DNA of 64,000 nucleotides from the NCBI GenBank assembly GCA_963999645.1, contig CAXEUY010000010.1:18340-82339 (forward strand), given 5' to 3'. The position numbers and the translations under genes were made by a program. Shown here one piece after another: positions 24,546-33,406 of the stretch; position 1 is the stretch's first letter; the number at the start of each line of letters is the position of its first letter. Origin of the DNA: MedAcidi-G1 sp002294285 (GTDB lineage: Bacteria > Actinomycetota > Acidimicrobiia > Acidimicrobiales > MedAcidi-G1). Below the pieces are notes generated by a model. The model was not told the DNA's origin, searched no databases, and saw only the letters and a program-made list of their open reading frames with translations.

Positions 24546-26636
24546 ATGAAAGCGGAAAACAGAGGAAAGTTAACTAGATCCCTTGCCTTGAGACATGTTT
24601 TCGCTCTTTCGACCGGAGCCATGCTTTCATCCGGATTGTTTCTTCTTCCAGGGTTGGCTGCAGCAAAAGCTGGCCCATCATCCATTTTGGCTTATCTTGT
24701 AGCTGGGCTTTTAGCTGTTCCAGCAATGCTAAGTGTTGCAGAATTATCATCCGCTCTACCAAAAGCTGGAGGAGCTTACTATTTCTTAGAAAGGGCATTA
24801 GGACCTTCTATAGGAACCATCGCAGGAATTGGAACTTGGCTTTCTCTAGTTCTGAAAGATGCCTTTGCTCTTGTAGGAATGAGCGCTTATTTGGTTCTGA
24901 TTTTTGATTTAGACGGGAAAGCGGTGTCAATAGCATTAGTTGCTTTTTTCACTTTGATCAACGTAATCGGATCAAAAGTAAGTGGTTCAATACAATTATT
25001 TTTAGTCGTTTTTGTACTCACTGTCATGGTTTGGTTTCTGAGTGAAGGGCTTTTCGAAACCCAAAAACAAGGCATCGAGAAATCAAATCTAGACCCATTT
25101 TTCACTCAGGGATTTTCTGGATTTGTTTCGGTAATAGGTTTAGTTTTCGTCTCCTATGGAGGCTTGACAAAAGTTGCAAGCGCTGCAGAAGAAGTTGACG
25201 ACCCTTCATTGAAGATTCCCTTAGGAATGTCACTTTCGTTGTTTACTGCAACTGTTTTGTACACCCTTGGTGCTTTAGTGGCAGTAGCACTTCTGCCACC
25301 TGACCTTTTGCATGAAGATCTGGCGCCCATACACTCTGCAGCTGAGTCAGTTCTTCCATCCGCGGGTGTAGCACTTGTGGTTTTAGCTGCATTAGCTGCA
25401 TTTGCATCAGCCGTGAATGCTGGGATCTTGGCTGCTGCGAGATATCCAATGGCTATGGCTCGCGATGGCCTGCTCCCTGAAATAGCGGGAAGACTAAGTC
25501 GTTATGGAACCCCAGCGTTTGGTGTCATAGCCACAGGGGTTGCTATAGCTTTAGTTGTTTTACTTCTTGACGCAGAATCAATTGCAAAACTTGCAAGTGC
25601 TTTTGTTTTGTTAACACTAGGTTTGTTGAATATTGCGGTCCTCGTATTGAGGGCTTCACATATTCGATCCTATGCACCAGCATTCAAGGCGCCTTTCTAT
25701 CCATTAACACAGTTTGCCGGAATAGCCATTTCTATATTTTTGATTTCTCAGCTAGGGTTGACAGCTTTTCTTTTTGTGCTTCTTGTTTTTATTACAGGTT
25801 GGACATGGCACCGTCTCTATGCAACTGGAAAGAGTAAAAGAGCAGGTGCTATTAGACAGGTTTTTGAAAGATGGGGAGCGGATGCTGATCCCGAACTGGA
25901 TCGGGAAATGAGCGCTGCAATGGCCGGTCACGGTTTAAGAACTGGTGATGATTATCCCGGATTGATTGCTCGAGCGGGAGTGTTGAGTGTTCCAGCGGGA
26001 ACAACGATTACAGAAGCAGCTGATAGAGCTGCCATAGTTCTTTCTGATCTAATTGGATTGACAGGGGAGAAAGTAACAGAACAGTTTTTGGAAACCGGTT
26101 CTTTGTGGATCCAACCCTCTGAACAACACCCCACTGCAACTCCAGTTGCATTATTTGATGCCATTGATGAAGACCAGCTTGTCATAGTAAGAGCATCAGA
26201 GGGTATCCGTATTCCTGCATCATGGGGAGGTTCAGGCGAATGGGTTAATGCATTGTTTTTTCTTGCTGGAACTACTGGCAACCCAGGTCGTTCTTTAAGA
26301 GTGGCAGGAGAACTAGCCAGTCATCTTCATACGGGTGCGAAACTTATAGGCCTATCTCAGACCGAGGCAGAAGTAAAATCAGCTCTTTTGCCCGAAATGA
26401 CATTTCGTCAGTACACACTTCTTCCCGAAGGAAAAGATTCAGCAATTATCGGTTCTAAGATTACAGACCTTAATCTCGTAGATGATGTTGAAGTAGTTTC
26501 CCTGCACAGGGAAGGCATCCTTATCGATTTTGACATTGAGACAATATTAGAAGCTGATGATCAAGTAACCCTTTTAGGGCCTTCCGATAAAATGCCCTCA
26601 TTAGGTGAACCTTTGCCAGTTAAAGAGCAAATCTAG
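24546..26636 (+). CDS. APC-superfamily amino-acid permease with C-terminal EIIA-like and TrkA-C domains
   Basis: This 696-residue protein begins with a 12-helix APC transporter (about 1-430), including the TM1 glycine-rich STGAMLSSGLFLLPG and AELSSALPKAGGAYYF near helix 2. A soluble tail of about 260 residues follows. The first part (about 465-615) resembles a PTS EIIA type-2 domain, but I cannot find the phospho-acceptor iPH motif. The last about 70 residues (EGKDSAIIGSKITDL to DDQVTLLGP) resemble the RCK/TrkA C-terminal ligand-binding domain. It probably imports amino acids or polyamines under control of the soluble tail. It begins 25 bases after the epoxide hydrolase. Confidence 0.8.
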   Translation: MKAENRGKLTRSLALRHVFALSTGAMLSSGLFLLPGLAAAKAGPSSILAYLVAGLLAVPAMLSVAELSSALPKAGGAYYFLERALGPSIGTIAGIGTWLSLVLKDAFALVGMSAYLVLIFDLDGKAVSIALVAFFTLINVIGSKVSGSIQLFLVVFVLTVMVWFLSEGLFETQKQGIEKSNLDPFFTQGFSGFVSVIGLVFVSYGGLTKVASAAEEVDDPSLKIPLGMSLSLFTATVLYTLGALVAVALLPPDLLHEDLAPIHSAAESVLPSAGVALVVLAALAAFASAVNAGILAAARYPMAMARDGLLPEIAGRLSRYGTPAFGVIATGVAIALVVLLLDAESIAKLASAFVLLTLGLLNIAVLVLRASHIRSYAPAFKAPFYPLTQFAGIAISIFLISQLGLTAFLFVLLVFITGWTWHRLYATGKSKRAGAIRQVFERWGADADPELDREMSAAMAGHGLRTGDDYPGLIARAGVLSVPAGTTITEAADRAAIVLSDLIGLTGEKVTEQFLETGSLWIQPSEQHPTATPVALFDAIDEDQLVIVRASEGIRIPASWGGSGEWVNALFFLAGTTGNPGRSLRVAGELASHLHTGAKLIGLSQTEAEVKSALLPEMTFRQYTLLPEGKDSAIIGSKITDLNLVDDVEVVSLHREGILIDFDIETILEADDQVTLLGPSDKMPSLGEPLPVKEQI

Positions 26637-26660
26637 TGAATCTGGAAGAAGTTTAAATTT

Positions 26661-27878
26661 ATGTTTTCGGTTGATGTACGTTCTCGCCTTGATAGCGATG
26701 TAAAACAAATTGAGTTAGAAGCCTGGATCGAAAATCAGCTACCTCTTTTGCTTGAACAAAACTCTGCGATCGCTTTTGAAGGAGCAGAACTTCTTGGTTG
26801 CAGACCATTAGGTATCCGAGTTTCAGAAAAAAGTTTTACGCTCATTCCTTCCAACGGACACATAAAAATGAATAAGGGTCTGGACAATGCAGCAGTAGTT
26901 GTTGATATGGATGAGATCTCTTTTTCTGATTTAGTGCAAGATATTCAGACTCCCCAATCTCTAGCCACAGCTAAAGTTATTGACTTACCTTTAAGGGATC
27001 ATTTTAGGTTTTTAAAATGGTGGCCTGTCATCAGAGCAATTATTGACGGCAGACCTGTTCATAAGCCAGGAGATATCGACTTTGTAGAGCAAGATGGAAG
27101 TCCTCTAGACCTCAATAGATCCTTCACACTGGAAGATTCCAACAAAGACATTTCTTGGTTTTTATCACAAACTGGGTTCTTGCACCTTGAAGGATGGTGG
27201 AGCCAGGATTTAATGCATGAAATTTATACAGATATTGACAACAGCATAAAAAAATACCAAAGAGGTGATGGTAGATCATGGTGGGCGAAGACAAAAGATG
27301 GAAAAGATCATTGTGTTCGTCTTCAGTATTTCCAAGAGCATTCAGAAACTGTCAAGAAACTGCTGAATGATGGAAAACACAAAAGGATTGCATCGTTACC
27401 AGGAGATGGTCATACTCTCGAGTGGAATGGGAGTAATCAGCAGAATGTAATTGAAGCTTTGGTTAAACCTATTGGAATCGTGGAAGGTATTTCTGATCTT
27501 CCTTGGCATAAGGATTGCAGTCTCGGAAGACATTCATACGATTGTTCTTCAATTACAGTTGGCATATCAGTAACAGGAGCTGATGATAAATCAGGTCAAT
27601 TAGCTGTGGTTGCTGGATCGCATCGTGCCAATTTACAACCGAATTTTATCCACCCGTATCTAGATTTACCTGTGGTTGCCTTACCCACAAAAACAGGTGA
27701 TGTAACAGTTCATTTGTCATGCACACTCCATATGAGTCATCCTCCTATAGAAAGAGAAAGACGTGTTATGTATACAAGTTTTTCTCTACCAAACAAGAGT
27801 GAAAAAGTTGGTGTAGATCGGATTTCAAAAGTTCGTGAAGAGGCCTATATGAAAGTCAGTCAAGCACCAGCAAAATAG
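26661..27878 (+). CDS. Phytanoyl-CoA dioxygenase (PhyH)-like Fe(II)/2-oxoglutarate oxygenase with extra N-terminal domain
   Basis: In this 405-residue protein the C-terminal two-thirds resembles PhyH enzymes. LPWHKDCSLG (about 272-281) gives the H-x-D iron ligands, TLHMSHPP (about 353-360) the distal histidine, and RRVMYTSF the 2-oxoglutarate-binding arginine. GQLAVVAGSHR (about 311-321) is the typical loop. The first about 130 residues are an additional domain, perhaps SCP2-like, of unclear role. The gene lies between the permease and a FAD amine oxidase and would hydroxylate an unidentified small molecule. The ATG at 26661 follows AGAAG. Confidence 0.75.
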   Translation: MFSVDVRSRLDSDVKQIELEAWIENQLPLLLEQNSAIAFEGAELLGCRPLGIRVSEKSFTLIPSNGHIKMNKGLDNAAVVVDMDEISFSDLVQDIQTPQSLATAKVIDLPLRDHFRFLKWWPVIRAIIDGRPVHKPGDIDFVEQDGSPLDLNRSFTLEDSNKDISWFLSQTGFLHLEGWWSQDLMHEIYTDIDNSIKKYQRGDGRSWWAKTKDGKDHCVRLQYFQEHSETVKKLLNDGKHKRIASLPGDGHTLEWNGSNQQNVIEALVKPIGIVEGISDLPWHKDCSLGRHSYDCSSITVGISVTGADDKSGQLAVVAGSHRANLQPNFIHPYLDLPVVALPTKTGDVTVHLSCTLHMSHPPIERERRVMYTSFSLPNKSEKVGVDRISKVREEAYMKVSQAPAK

Positions 27879-27879
27879 G

Positions 27880-29286
27880 TCAATCTCCCCTCAATAAGTG
27901 AGCGATCAACATTGCACTCTTACTTGTTTTATTACTTCTTGTTTCCGAAAGGTCAGCTGAACCCATTAGACGACGACTTGTGCGGACCCCTAACCAACGT
28001 AAGGGTTCCGGTTCCCAACGTCTTGATACAGCTCCCACCCAGGGGAGGGTGACTCTATCAGTATCGTGTTCAAGAATTAATTCTGACATCGTCCTACCTG
28101 CAAGATTTGCTGCAGCGACTCCTTCGCCTACATATCCGCCAAGCACTCCTAAGCCAGTACGAGAATCAAAATGCAAACCAGGAAGCCAGTTTCTTGGAAT
28201 TGCGAGCACACCACCCCAGTGGTGTGTGATTTTTGAGTCTCTAAGAATGGGAAGTAAATCAATCAAAGTTTTATGAATAGATTCCTGTGATTTGTCATTT
28301 ACTTCAATGTTTTCCTTAATTTTTGAACCATACAAATATGGTGGTGTTCCTTGGGCGCCAAAAGCAATGCGGTTATCTTCAGTTAGTTGACCATAAATAA
28401 CTATGTATCTTTCGTCGGCAAATGTAGGTCTATTAGCTAATCCGATTTCAGCAATTAATTTCTCGTTGAGAGGTTCCGTGGCGATCATTCTCGAATAAAC
28501 AGGTAGAAGATCGAGTTTGTGCCCTTTCAAATTTCTGGTGTACGCCTCTGTTGCTTGAACGATTACCTCCGCTTTCACCAATCCCCGATCTGTAAGTACT
28601 TTGTTTTGATCAATTTTTATGGCTCTAGTCGATTCGACAATTTCACCTCCCAGATTTTCGACTGTTTTTGCTAGTCCCCTGACTAAACGCGCAGGATCAA
28701 TTGTCGCAGAAGGAGCAAAGAAAATTCCGCTTACTACTTTCGAGGCATTTAGTTGAGTGATTGTCTCCTCACGATTTAGAAGGCGTATTACATCCTCTCC
28801 GTAACCATTAATACGTGCAGATTTAATTTGGTCGATCTGTCTTTTTGCTTGTGGCTGGTTTCGAGCCACTTTTATAAATCCACTTTTAATAAATCCGCAA
28901 TTAATGTTCTCTTTGGCCACGACTCTGCCAACTTCATCTACAGCATCGAACATTTCTGCTTCGAGTCTCTTTGCCTCGCTAATTGATGATTTTTTGGCAT
29001 ACTTCTCAGCTGAACCCGCTAAAGCACCTTCGCACCATCCTCCATTACGGCCCGATGCACCAAATCCGCAATATTCACTTTCGATGACAAGAACTTTTAT
29101 ATCTGGTTTGTAATTCAGTAAATAATAGGCAGTCCAGAGACCACTAAAACCACCGCCGACAATTGCAACATCTACTGAAATATCGCTTTCGAGCGAAGGT
29201 CGTCTATGAATAGGCTCATTGAGAGTGTCTAGCCAAAGAGACTGGGGCTGCTGTTGCGTAGATGAAGAAAGCATTTCTATATGCAA
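27880..29286 (-). CDS. FAD-dependent amine oxidoreductase (DAO/PuuB-like)
   Basis: This 468-residue protein carries a Rossmann FAD motif (DVAIVGGGFSGLWTAYYL, about 38-55), the ESEYCGFGASGRNGGW segment (about 69-84) typical of gamma-glutamylputrescine oxidase/DAO proteins, and a C-terminal GLGVLGGYVGEGVAAANLAG. It would oxidise an amine to an aldehyde or imine. Polyamine-type genes begin on the opposite strand 102 bases away. Two starts are possible: TTG at 29286, 6 bases after a perfect TATAAT, or ATG at 29274. The PuuB-like assignment is by motif only. It ends one base after the convergent PhyH gene. Confidence 0.82.
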   Translation of the reverse strand: MHIEMLSSSTQQQPQSLWLDTLNEPIHRRPSLESDISVDVAIVGGGFSGLWTAYYLLNYKPDIKVLVIESEYCGFGASGRNGGWCEGALAGSAEKYAKKSSISEAKRLEAEMFDAVDEVGRVVAKENINCGFIKSGFIKVARNQPQAKRQIDQIKSARINGYGEDVIRLLNREETITQLNASKVVSGIFFAPSATIDPARLVRGLAKTVENLGGEIVESTRAIKIDQNKVLTDRGLVKAEVIVQATEAYTRNLKGHKLDLLPVYSRMIATEPLNEKLIAEIGLANRPTFADERYIVIYGQLTEDNRIAFGAQGTPPYLYGSKIKENIEVNDKSQESIHKTLIDLLPILRDSKITHHWGGVLAIPRNWLPGLHFDSRTGLGVLGGYVGEGVAAANLAGRTMSELILEHDTDRVTLPWVGAVSRRWEPEPLRWLGVRTSRRLMGSADLSETRSNKTSKSAMLIAHLLRGD

Positions 29287-29292
29287 CTCTAG

Positions 29293-29298
29293 ATTATA
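29293..29298 (-). promoter_or_regulatory. Consensus -10 box (TATAAT) close to the oxidoreductase start
   Basis: TATAAT on the minus strand is 6 bases before TTG 29286 and 18 bases before ATG 29274. Transcription would begin at or near the TTG, giving either a leaderless TTG start or a 12-base leader before the ATG. Confidence 0.5.
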
Positions 29299-29387
29299 AA
29301 AAATAGCAAGTGATTCGCTTTAAAGCAGCTAGCGCAAAGACAGTTATATAGATAGCCTGATGTTGGTACACAGAACTAGAGGAATAC

Positions 29388-30617
29388 ATGCTCCCCGCTT
29401 TATTACATGCCTTTTCTAAACCAACTTCAGAAAACTTTAAAACTTTAGTTCGTTCTGAAGGAGTAAGAGTATGGGATGAAAATGGCAAGGAATATATAGA
29501 CGGACTTGGTGGACTATGGTACTGCCAAGTAGGTCATAGCAGACCAGAGTTGATTGATGCGATTACAGAACAGTTAAAAAAACTTAGTTCGTATCACACA
29601 TTTGCTCCTATGGGTAGTGATGTATCAGATGCAGCGGCAGAAAGAATTCGTTCCGTTTCACCATTCCCAGATGGAAGGGTTTTTCTTTGTTGTTCAGGTT
29701 CTGAATCGGTGGATTCAGCGATCAAACTATTACGAAAGGTGCCTATTCTAAAAAAACAACCTGAGCGACAAATCATTCTTAGACGCGGTCGCGGTTATCA
29801 CGGCGTAAATATTGGCGGTACTACTATGCAAGGCATTCCAGCAAACCGAGAAGGTTGGGGTGATCTTTTACCTAATGTAATTGAAATAGATCCGACCAAT
29901 ATTGAGGATGCAGCCTCAATATTTGTCGAACATGGCGACCGAATAGCTGGGGTTGTAACCGAACCAGTGCAAGGAGCGGGGGGTGTTTTTCCACCAGAGC
30001 CTGGCTATTTGGAAGGTTTAAGGCGCTTATGTGATGACCACCAAGCATTACTTGTATTTGATGAAGTAATTACCGGTTTCGGTCGAACTGGCAATTGGTT
30101 TGCTTCCGACACCTATGAGGTCAAACCTGATCTCATAACTTTCGCAAAAGGAGTTACAAGCGGCTATCAGCCTCTAGGTGGAGTGATAATCAACAGGAAA
30201 GTGTGTGATGTTCTTGAATCAGATCCGGATTTCACATTTATGCATGGTTATACCTATAGCGGACATCCCGCAGCATCCGCTGCTGCCATAGCCAACATCA
30301 ACATCATTGAAGATGAAGGTTTAGTCCAGAGATCAAAAGAAATTGGAGACAGAATCTTTAGGGGTCTCGAAGCCTTACGGGAAGATGGTGTTGTTAGTGA
30401 AGTGAGAGGAGTTGGAGCTATTTGGGCTGCGCAGGTAGCCAATGCTTCAACAGAACAAGGGCTAGAGATACGCGACAAAATGACAGAAATGGGGGTTATC
30501 TGTCGAGCAATTAATGGAGCGTTAGCATTTTGCCCTCCACTAGTCATTGAAGAAAACGACATTGATCTAATAATTGATACTGCAGCAAAAGCAATTGAAG
30601 AAGTGATTGTTAAATGA
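29388..30617 (+). CDS. Class III aminotransferase (omega-amine:2-oxoacid type)
   Basis: This 409-residue PLP enzyme shows the fold-type I markers WDENGKEYIDGLGGLW (about 28-43), CSGSESVDSAIKL (about 103-115), FDEVITGFGRTG (about 222-233) and the PLP lysine in TFAKGVTSG (about 250-258). It is a close paralogue of the gene at 37417-38631. Such enzymes transfer the terminal amino group of putrescine, beta-alanine or similar amines to pyruvate. It is first in a row with the C45 hydrolase (ATGA overlap), GNAT, ureohydrolase and Pot transporter, which favours a polyamine-type substrate. AGAGGA precedes the ATG. Confidence 0.87.
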   Translation: MLPALLHAFSKPTSENFKTLVRSEGVRVWDENGKEYIDGLGGLWYCQVGHSRPELIDAITEQLKKLSSYHTFAPMGSDVSDAAAERIRSVSPFPDGRVFLCCSGSESVDSAIKLLRKVPILKKQPERQIILRRGRGYHGVNIGGTTMQGIPANREGWGDLLPNVIEIDPTNIEDAASIFVEHGDRIAGVVTEPVQGAGGVFPPEPGYLEGLRRLCDDHQALLVFDEVITGFGRTGNWFASDTYEVKPDLITFAKGVTSGYQPLGGVIINRKVCDVLESDPDFTFMHGYTYSGHPAASAAAIANINIIEDEGLVQRSKEIGDRIFRGLEALREDGVVSEVRGVGAIWAAQVANASTEQGLEIRDKMTEMGVICRAINGALAFCPPLVIEENDIDLIIDTAAKAIEEVIVK

Positions 30618-31708
30618 CACGTCCACCAATCAGGACTCTTGAACTTTCCGGAACTCCTGAAGCTATAGGACATGGGCATGGAAAGGTTTTTGCTGATGAA
30701 ATTCGTGCATATACCAAAGACAGAGTTCAAATAGTTGCCTCTGGGTTGTGGTCGGGTGGTTCAATTTCTGAAAATGAAGTGATTGAACTTGCGGAATCTA
30801 TGCTGCCGGCCCATCAACAATTTGACGAAGATTTATATGCCGAGATGCTAGCGCTTGCAAATGCTGCTGGGATCACACCGGCAGAAGCGGTAATTGTTGG
30901 AGGTTTTACAGATTTTGTTGATGTTGTGAGAGCGACGATAGGTGGAGAAACACCTGGAGAACTGCAAGAAGATGACTGCACCGCAGTGCTAATTCCTAAC
31001 TCTCGAGCTGATGGGTCGGGATTTCTGGCCCAGACCTGGGATATGCACGACTCAGCAACCGACCACGTAATTCTGTTAAAAATTAAACCTGTTGATCAAC
31101 CCGAGAGTTTAATTTTTACCACGACTGGTTGTATCGGCCAGTTAGGAATGAATGAACAAGGTGTTGCAATAGGGATTAACAATCTCACTTGTCTAGATGG
31201 AAAACCCGGTGTTGTTTGGACTTCAGTAGTGAGAGGCATGTTGAAAGCAGAAAAATCAGCCGAAGCCCTGGAAGTGCTTCTTAATGCTGAACTCGCAGGT
31301 GCCCATAACTATCTGATTCTTGATGCTCTAGGAGATGGTTACAACATCGAAGCCATGCCATCTGTTCGTCCTGTAGAGGTACTTACTTCTGGGGCAATAG
31401 TTCATACCAACCACACAATCGACTCCGAAGCTACAGCAGTTCAAGCCAACAGAGAAGATGTTCTCTTAAAAGATTCAGTACTACGTTTAGAAAAAGCCAA
31501 AGAGATCTTGCAAGAAGGAACGATTGATTCTGATCGCTTGATTTCACTCACTAGAGATGAAGAAGCAATTTGTCGTACAGCGACAGAGCCTTATCATATA
31601 GAATCCAGCGGAGCAGCAATTATGAGACCCGCCACTTTAGATTTTTGGGCTTGTTGGGGAAGGCCAGCTGAAAATGAATACCAACTTGTGGATTGGTTTC
31701 ATGAATAG
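30614..31708 (+). CDS. C45-family Ntn hydrolase / acyltransferase (penicillin acyltransferase-like)
   Basis: This 364-residue protein resembles acyl-coenzyme A:6-aminopenicillanate acyltransferase (peptidase family C45). It has GHGHGKVFADEI (about 18-29) near the start and DDCTAVLIP (about 118-126), where the cysteine would become the N-terminal nucleophile after autoprocessing. QTWDMHD (about 139-145) follows. These enzymes cleave or transfer amide-linked acyl groups. Its stop and start overlaps tie it into the amine operon, so an N-acylated amine is a possible substrate. No antibiotic-related genes are nearby. Confidence 0.8.
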   Translation: MTRPPIRTLELSGTPEAIGHGHGKVFADEIRAYTKDRVQIVASGLWSGGSISENEVIELAESMLPAHQQFDEDLYAEMLALANAAGITPAEAVIVGGFTDFVDVVRATIGGETPGELQEDDCTAVLIPNSRADGSGFLAQTWDMHDSATDHVILLKIKPVDQPESLIFTTTGCIGQLGMNEQGVAIGINNLTCLDGKPGVVWTSVVRGMLKAEKSAEALEVLLNAELAGAHNYLILDALGDGYNIEAMPSVRPVEVLTSGAIVHTNHTIDSEATAVQANREDVLLKDSVLRLEKAKEILQEGTIDSDRLISLTRDEEAICRTATEPYHIESSGAAIMRPATLDFWACWGRPAENEYQLVDWFHE

Positions 31709-32363
31709 CGCTTCTTTTATCCTTACTGGTGAAGTTTCGGGGCTTAGATACATGAATCCATCAATTGAGTGGGCTATAGACATGGAACAGTTAGAACTAT
31801 CCTCATTTCCTACTTCAGACCCCGAAGACCTTTATAACGAGCGAGAACTGAAAGCTTTAGTTAAAGATTTTTCGGAAGGATGTTTTGTCGGCTTTGATGA
31901 AAAAAAGTTAGTAGCTATGGGGCTTGGTATTAGAGTTAATTTCGACCTCGACAACCCTCTTCATACGGTCCATGACATAGTTCCTGGTAACGGCACTTCC
32001 GGCCATCAAGAAGACGGAGATTGGTATTACGGAACCTCAATAGCGGTTAACAAGCAGTATAGAAAACGTGGCATAGGGAATGAACTATACAAACTAAGAA
32101 AAGGGGTTTGTCAACGTTTAAACCTTCGAGGAATTATTGCAGGAGGGGTGATGCCTGGATACGCAAGCCATAAGAATGATTTAACTGCTGACGAATATTT
32201 AGACCGAGTTCGAAAAGGCGAACTTTACGATCCCACCCTCACATTTCAACGCGACAACGGTTTTAAACTAGTTTGTGCGCTTCCCAATTACATTGTTAAC
32301 CCAGAGATCGACAACAATGCTGCATTGATAGTCTGGCAAAATCCAGACTATGAGGAGCTCTAA
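31701..32363 (+). CDS. GNAT-family N-acetyltransferase
   Basis: From the ATG at 31701, overlapping the C45 stop by 8 bases, this is about 220 residues. Another in-frame ATG lies at 31674, but it would overlap more. The acetyl-CoA-binding motif A is visible: YYGTSIAVNKQYRKRGIGNEL with the R/Q-x-x-G-x-G signature. The conserved FVGFDEKKLVAMGLG is in the preceding strand region. It acetylates an unknown amine. The neighbours (C45 amidohydrolase, agmatinase-like enzyme, Pot transporter) suggest a polyamine-like acceptor, by inference. Confidence 0.75.
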   Translation: MNSASFILTGEVSGLRYMNPSIEWAIDMEQLELSSFPTSDPEDLYNERELKALVKDFSEGCFVGFDEKKLVAMGLGIRVNFDLDNPLHTVHDIVPGNGTSGHQEDGDWYYGTSIAVNKQYRKRGIGNELYKLRKGVCQRLNLRGIIAGGVMPGYASHKNDLTADEYLDRVRKGELYDPTLTFQRDNGFKLVCALPNYIVNPEIDNNAALIVWQNPDYEEL

Positions 32364-32365
32364 GG

Positions 32366-33340
32366 ATGACGAAGCCTAATAATGGAGATCAAGCTTTTCG
32401 AAAAGAGTCTCTAACAGGTAAAGATCCAGAAATGACTTTTGGAGGGGCTCTTTCTTTTCTTCGAAGAAAATATACTCGCGACATTGATGCAGCTGACATT
32501 GTCGTATCAGGCATCCCCTTTGATATGGCAACTTCTAACCGTCCAGGTTCACGTTTTGGACCCAGAGCTATTCGAGCAGCCTCAGTAGGACTTGCCGAAC
32601 TTGATGCTTATCCATTTGGGTTCGACCCTTTTGATTTTGTAGCTGTGGCTGATTACGGAGATTGTTACATCGATTATGGCTATCCACAAAACGCTCCAGA
32701 CCTGATTGAACAACACGCTGACGAAATACTGAACACAAATTCGATGATGGTAACTATGGGCGGAGATCATTTCATTACGTATCCACTTTTAAAAGCTCAT
32801 GCAAAAAAGTATGGACCTTTATCTCTGATACATTTTGATGCTCATTGTGATACATGGCCCGATGATGGAAATCGTCTAGATCATGGATCAATGTTCCTTC
32901 GTGCCGTCAATGAAGAAATAGTCGATCCGTCCACTTCGGTCCAAATTGGTATTAGAACTCACAATGATGACACTTTCGGTTTTACTGTTCTGGGAGCTCC
33001 ATGGGTTCACAGGGAAGGAATCCCTGCTGTGATAGACGTGGTTAAAGAAACTGTTGGTAAACAATCTGCTTATTTGACTTTTGATATTGATTGCTTGGAT
33101 CCTGCATTTGCCCCAGGAACAGGGACACCAGTTGCAGGAGGTCTAACTTCATCTCAAGCACTTGAAGCGATACGTTCGCTTGGAGATTTGGAGATTGTTG
33201 GAATGGATCTAGTTGAGGTAGCGCCTCAGTATGACGTTGGAGAAATAACAGCGATCGCAGGAGCTACGCTTCTTCATGATTTTATTTGCCTGCAGGCAAT
33301 CCGTGCTGGCGCAACCCCTTTGCCTTTTGGAAAAATCTAA
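32366..33340 (+). CDS. speB: Ureohydrolase (agmatinase/guanidinobutyrase type)
   Basis: This 324-residue protein has the arginase-family manganese motifs GGDH (about residues 131-134), FDAHCDTW (about 156-163, with D-A-H-x-D) and FDIDCLDPAFAPGTGTP (about 237-253). The LDHGSMF segment also matches agmatinases. It hydrolyses a guanidino compound to urea and an amine; agmatine to putrescine is the commonest reaction in this subgroup, with guanidinobutyrate or guanidinopropionate as alternatives. It lies two bases after the GNAT and is followed by PotABCD-type genes. Confidence 0.87.
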   Translation: MTKPNNGDQAFRKESLTGKDPEMTFGGALSFLRRKYTRDIDAADIVVSGIPFDMATSNRPGSRFGPRAIRAASVGLAELDAYPFGFDPFDFVAVADYGDCYIDYGYPQNAPDLIEQHADEILNTNSMMVTMGGDHFITYPLLKAHAKKYGPLSLIHFDAHCDTWPDDGNRLDHGSMFLRAVNEEIVDPSTSVQIGIRTHNDDTFGFTVLGAPWVHREGIPAVIDVVKETVGKQSAYLTFDIDCLDPAFAPGTGTPVAGGLTSSQALEAIRSLGDLEIVGMDLVEVAPQYDVGEITAIAGATLLHDFICLQAIRAGATPLPFGKI

Positions 33341-33406
33341 TCATGTTTAAAACTTCTCATCAATCAGAAAGTCTTGATACAACTGTTTACGAAAAAGAGG
33401 AACTAT

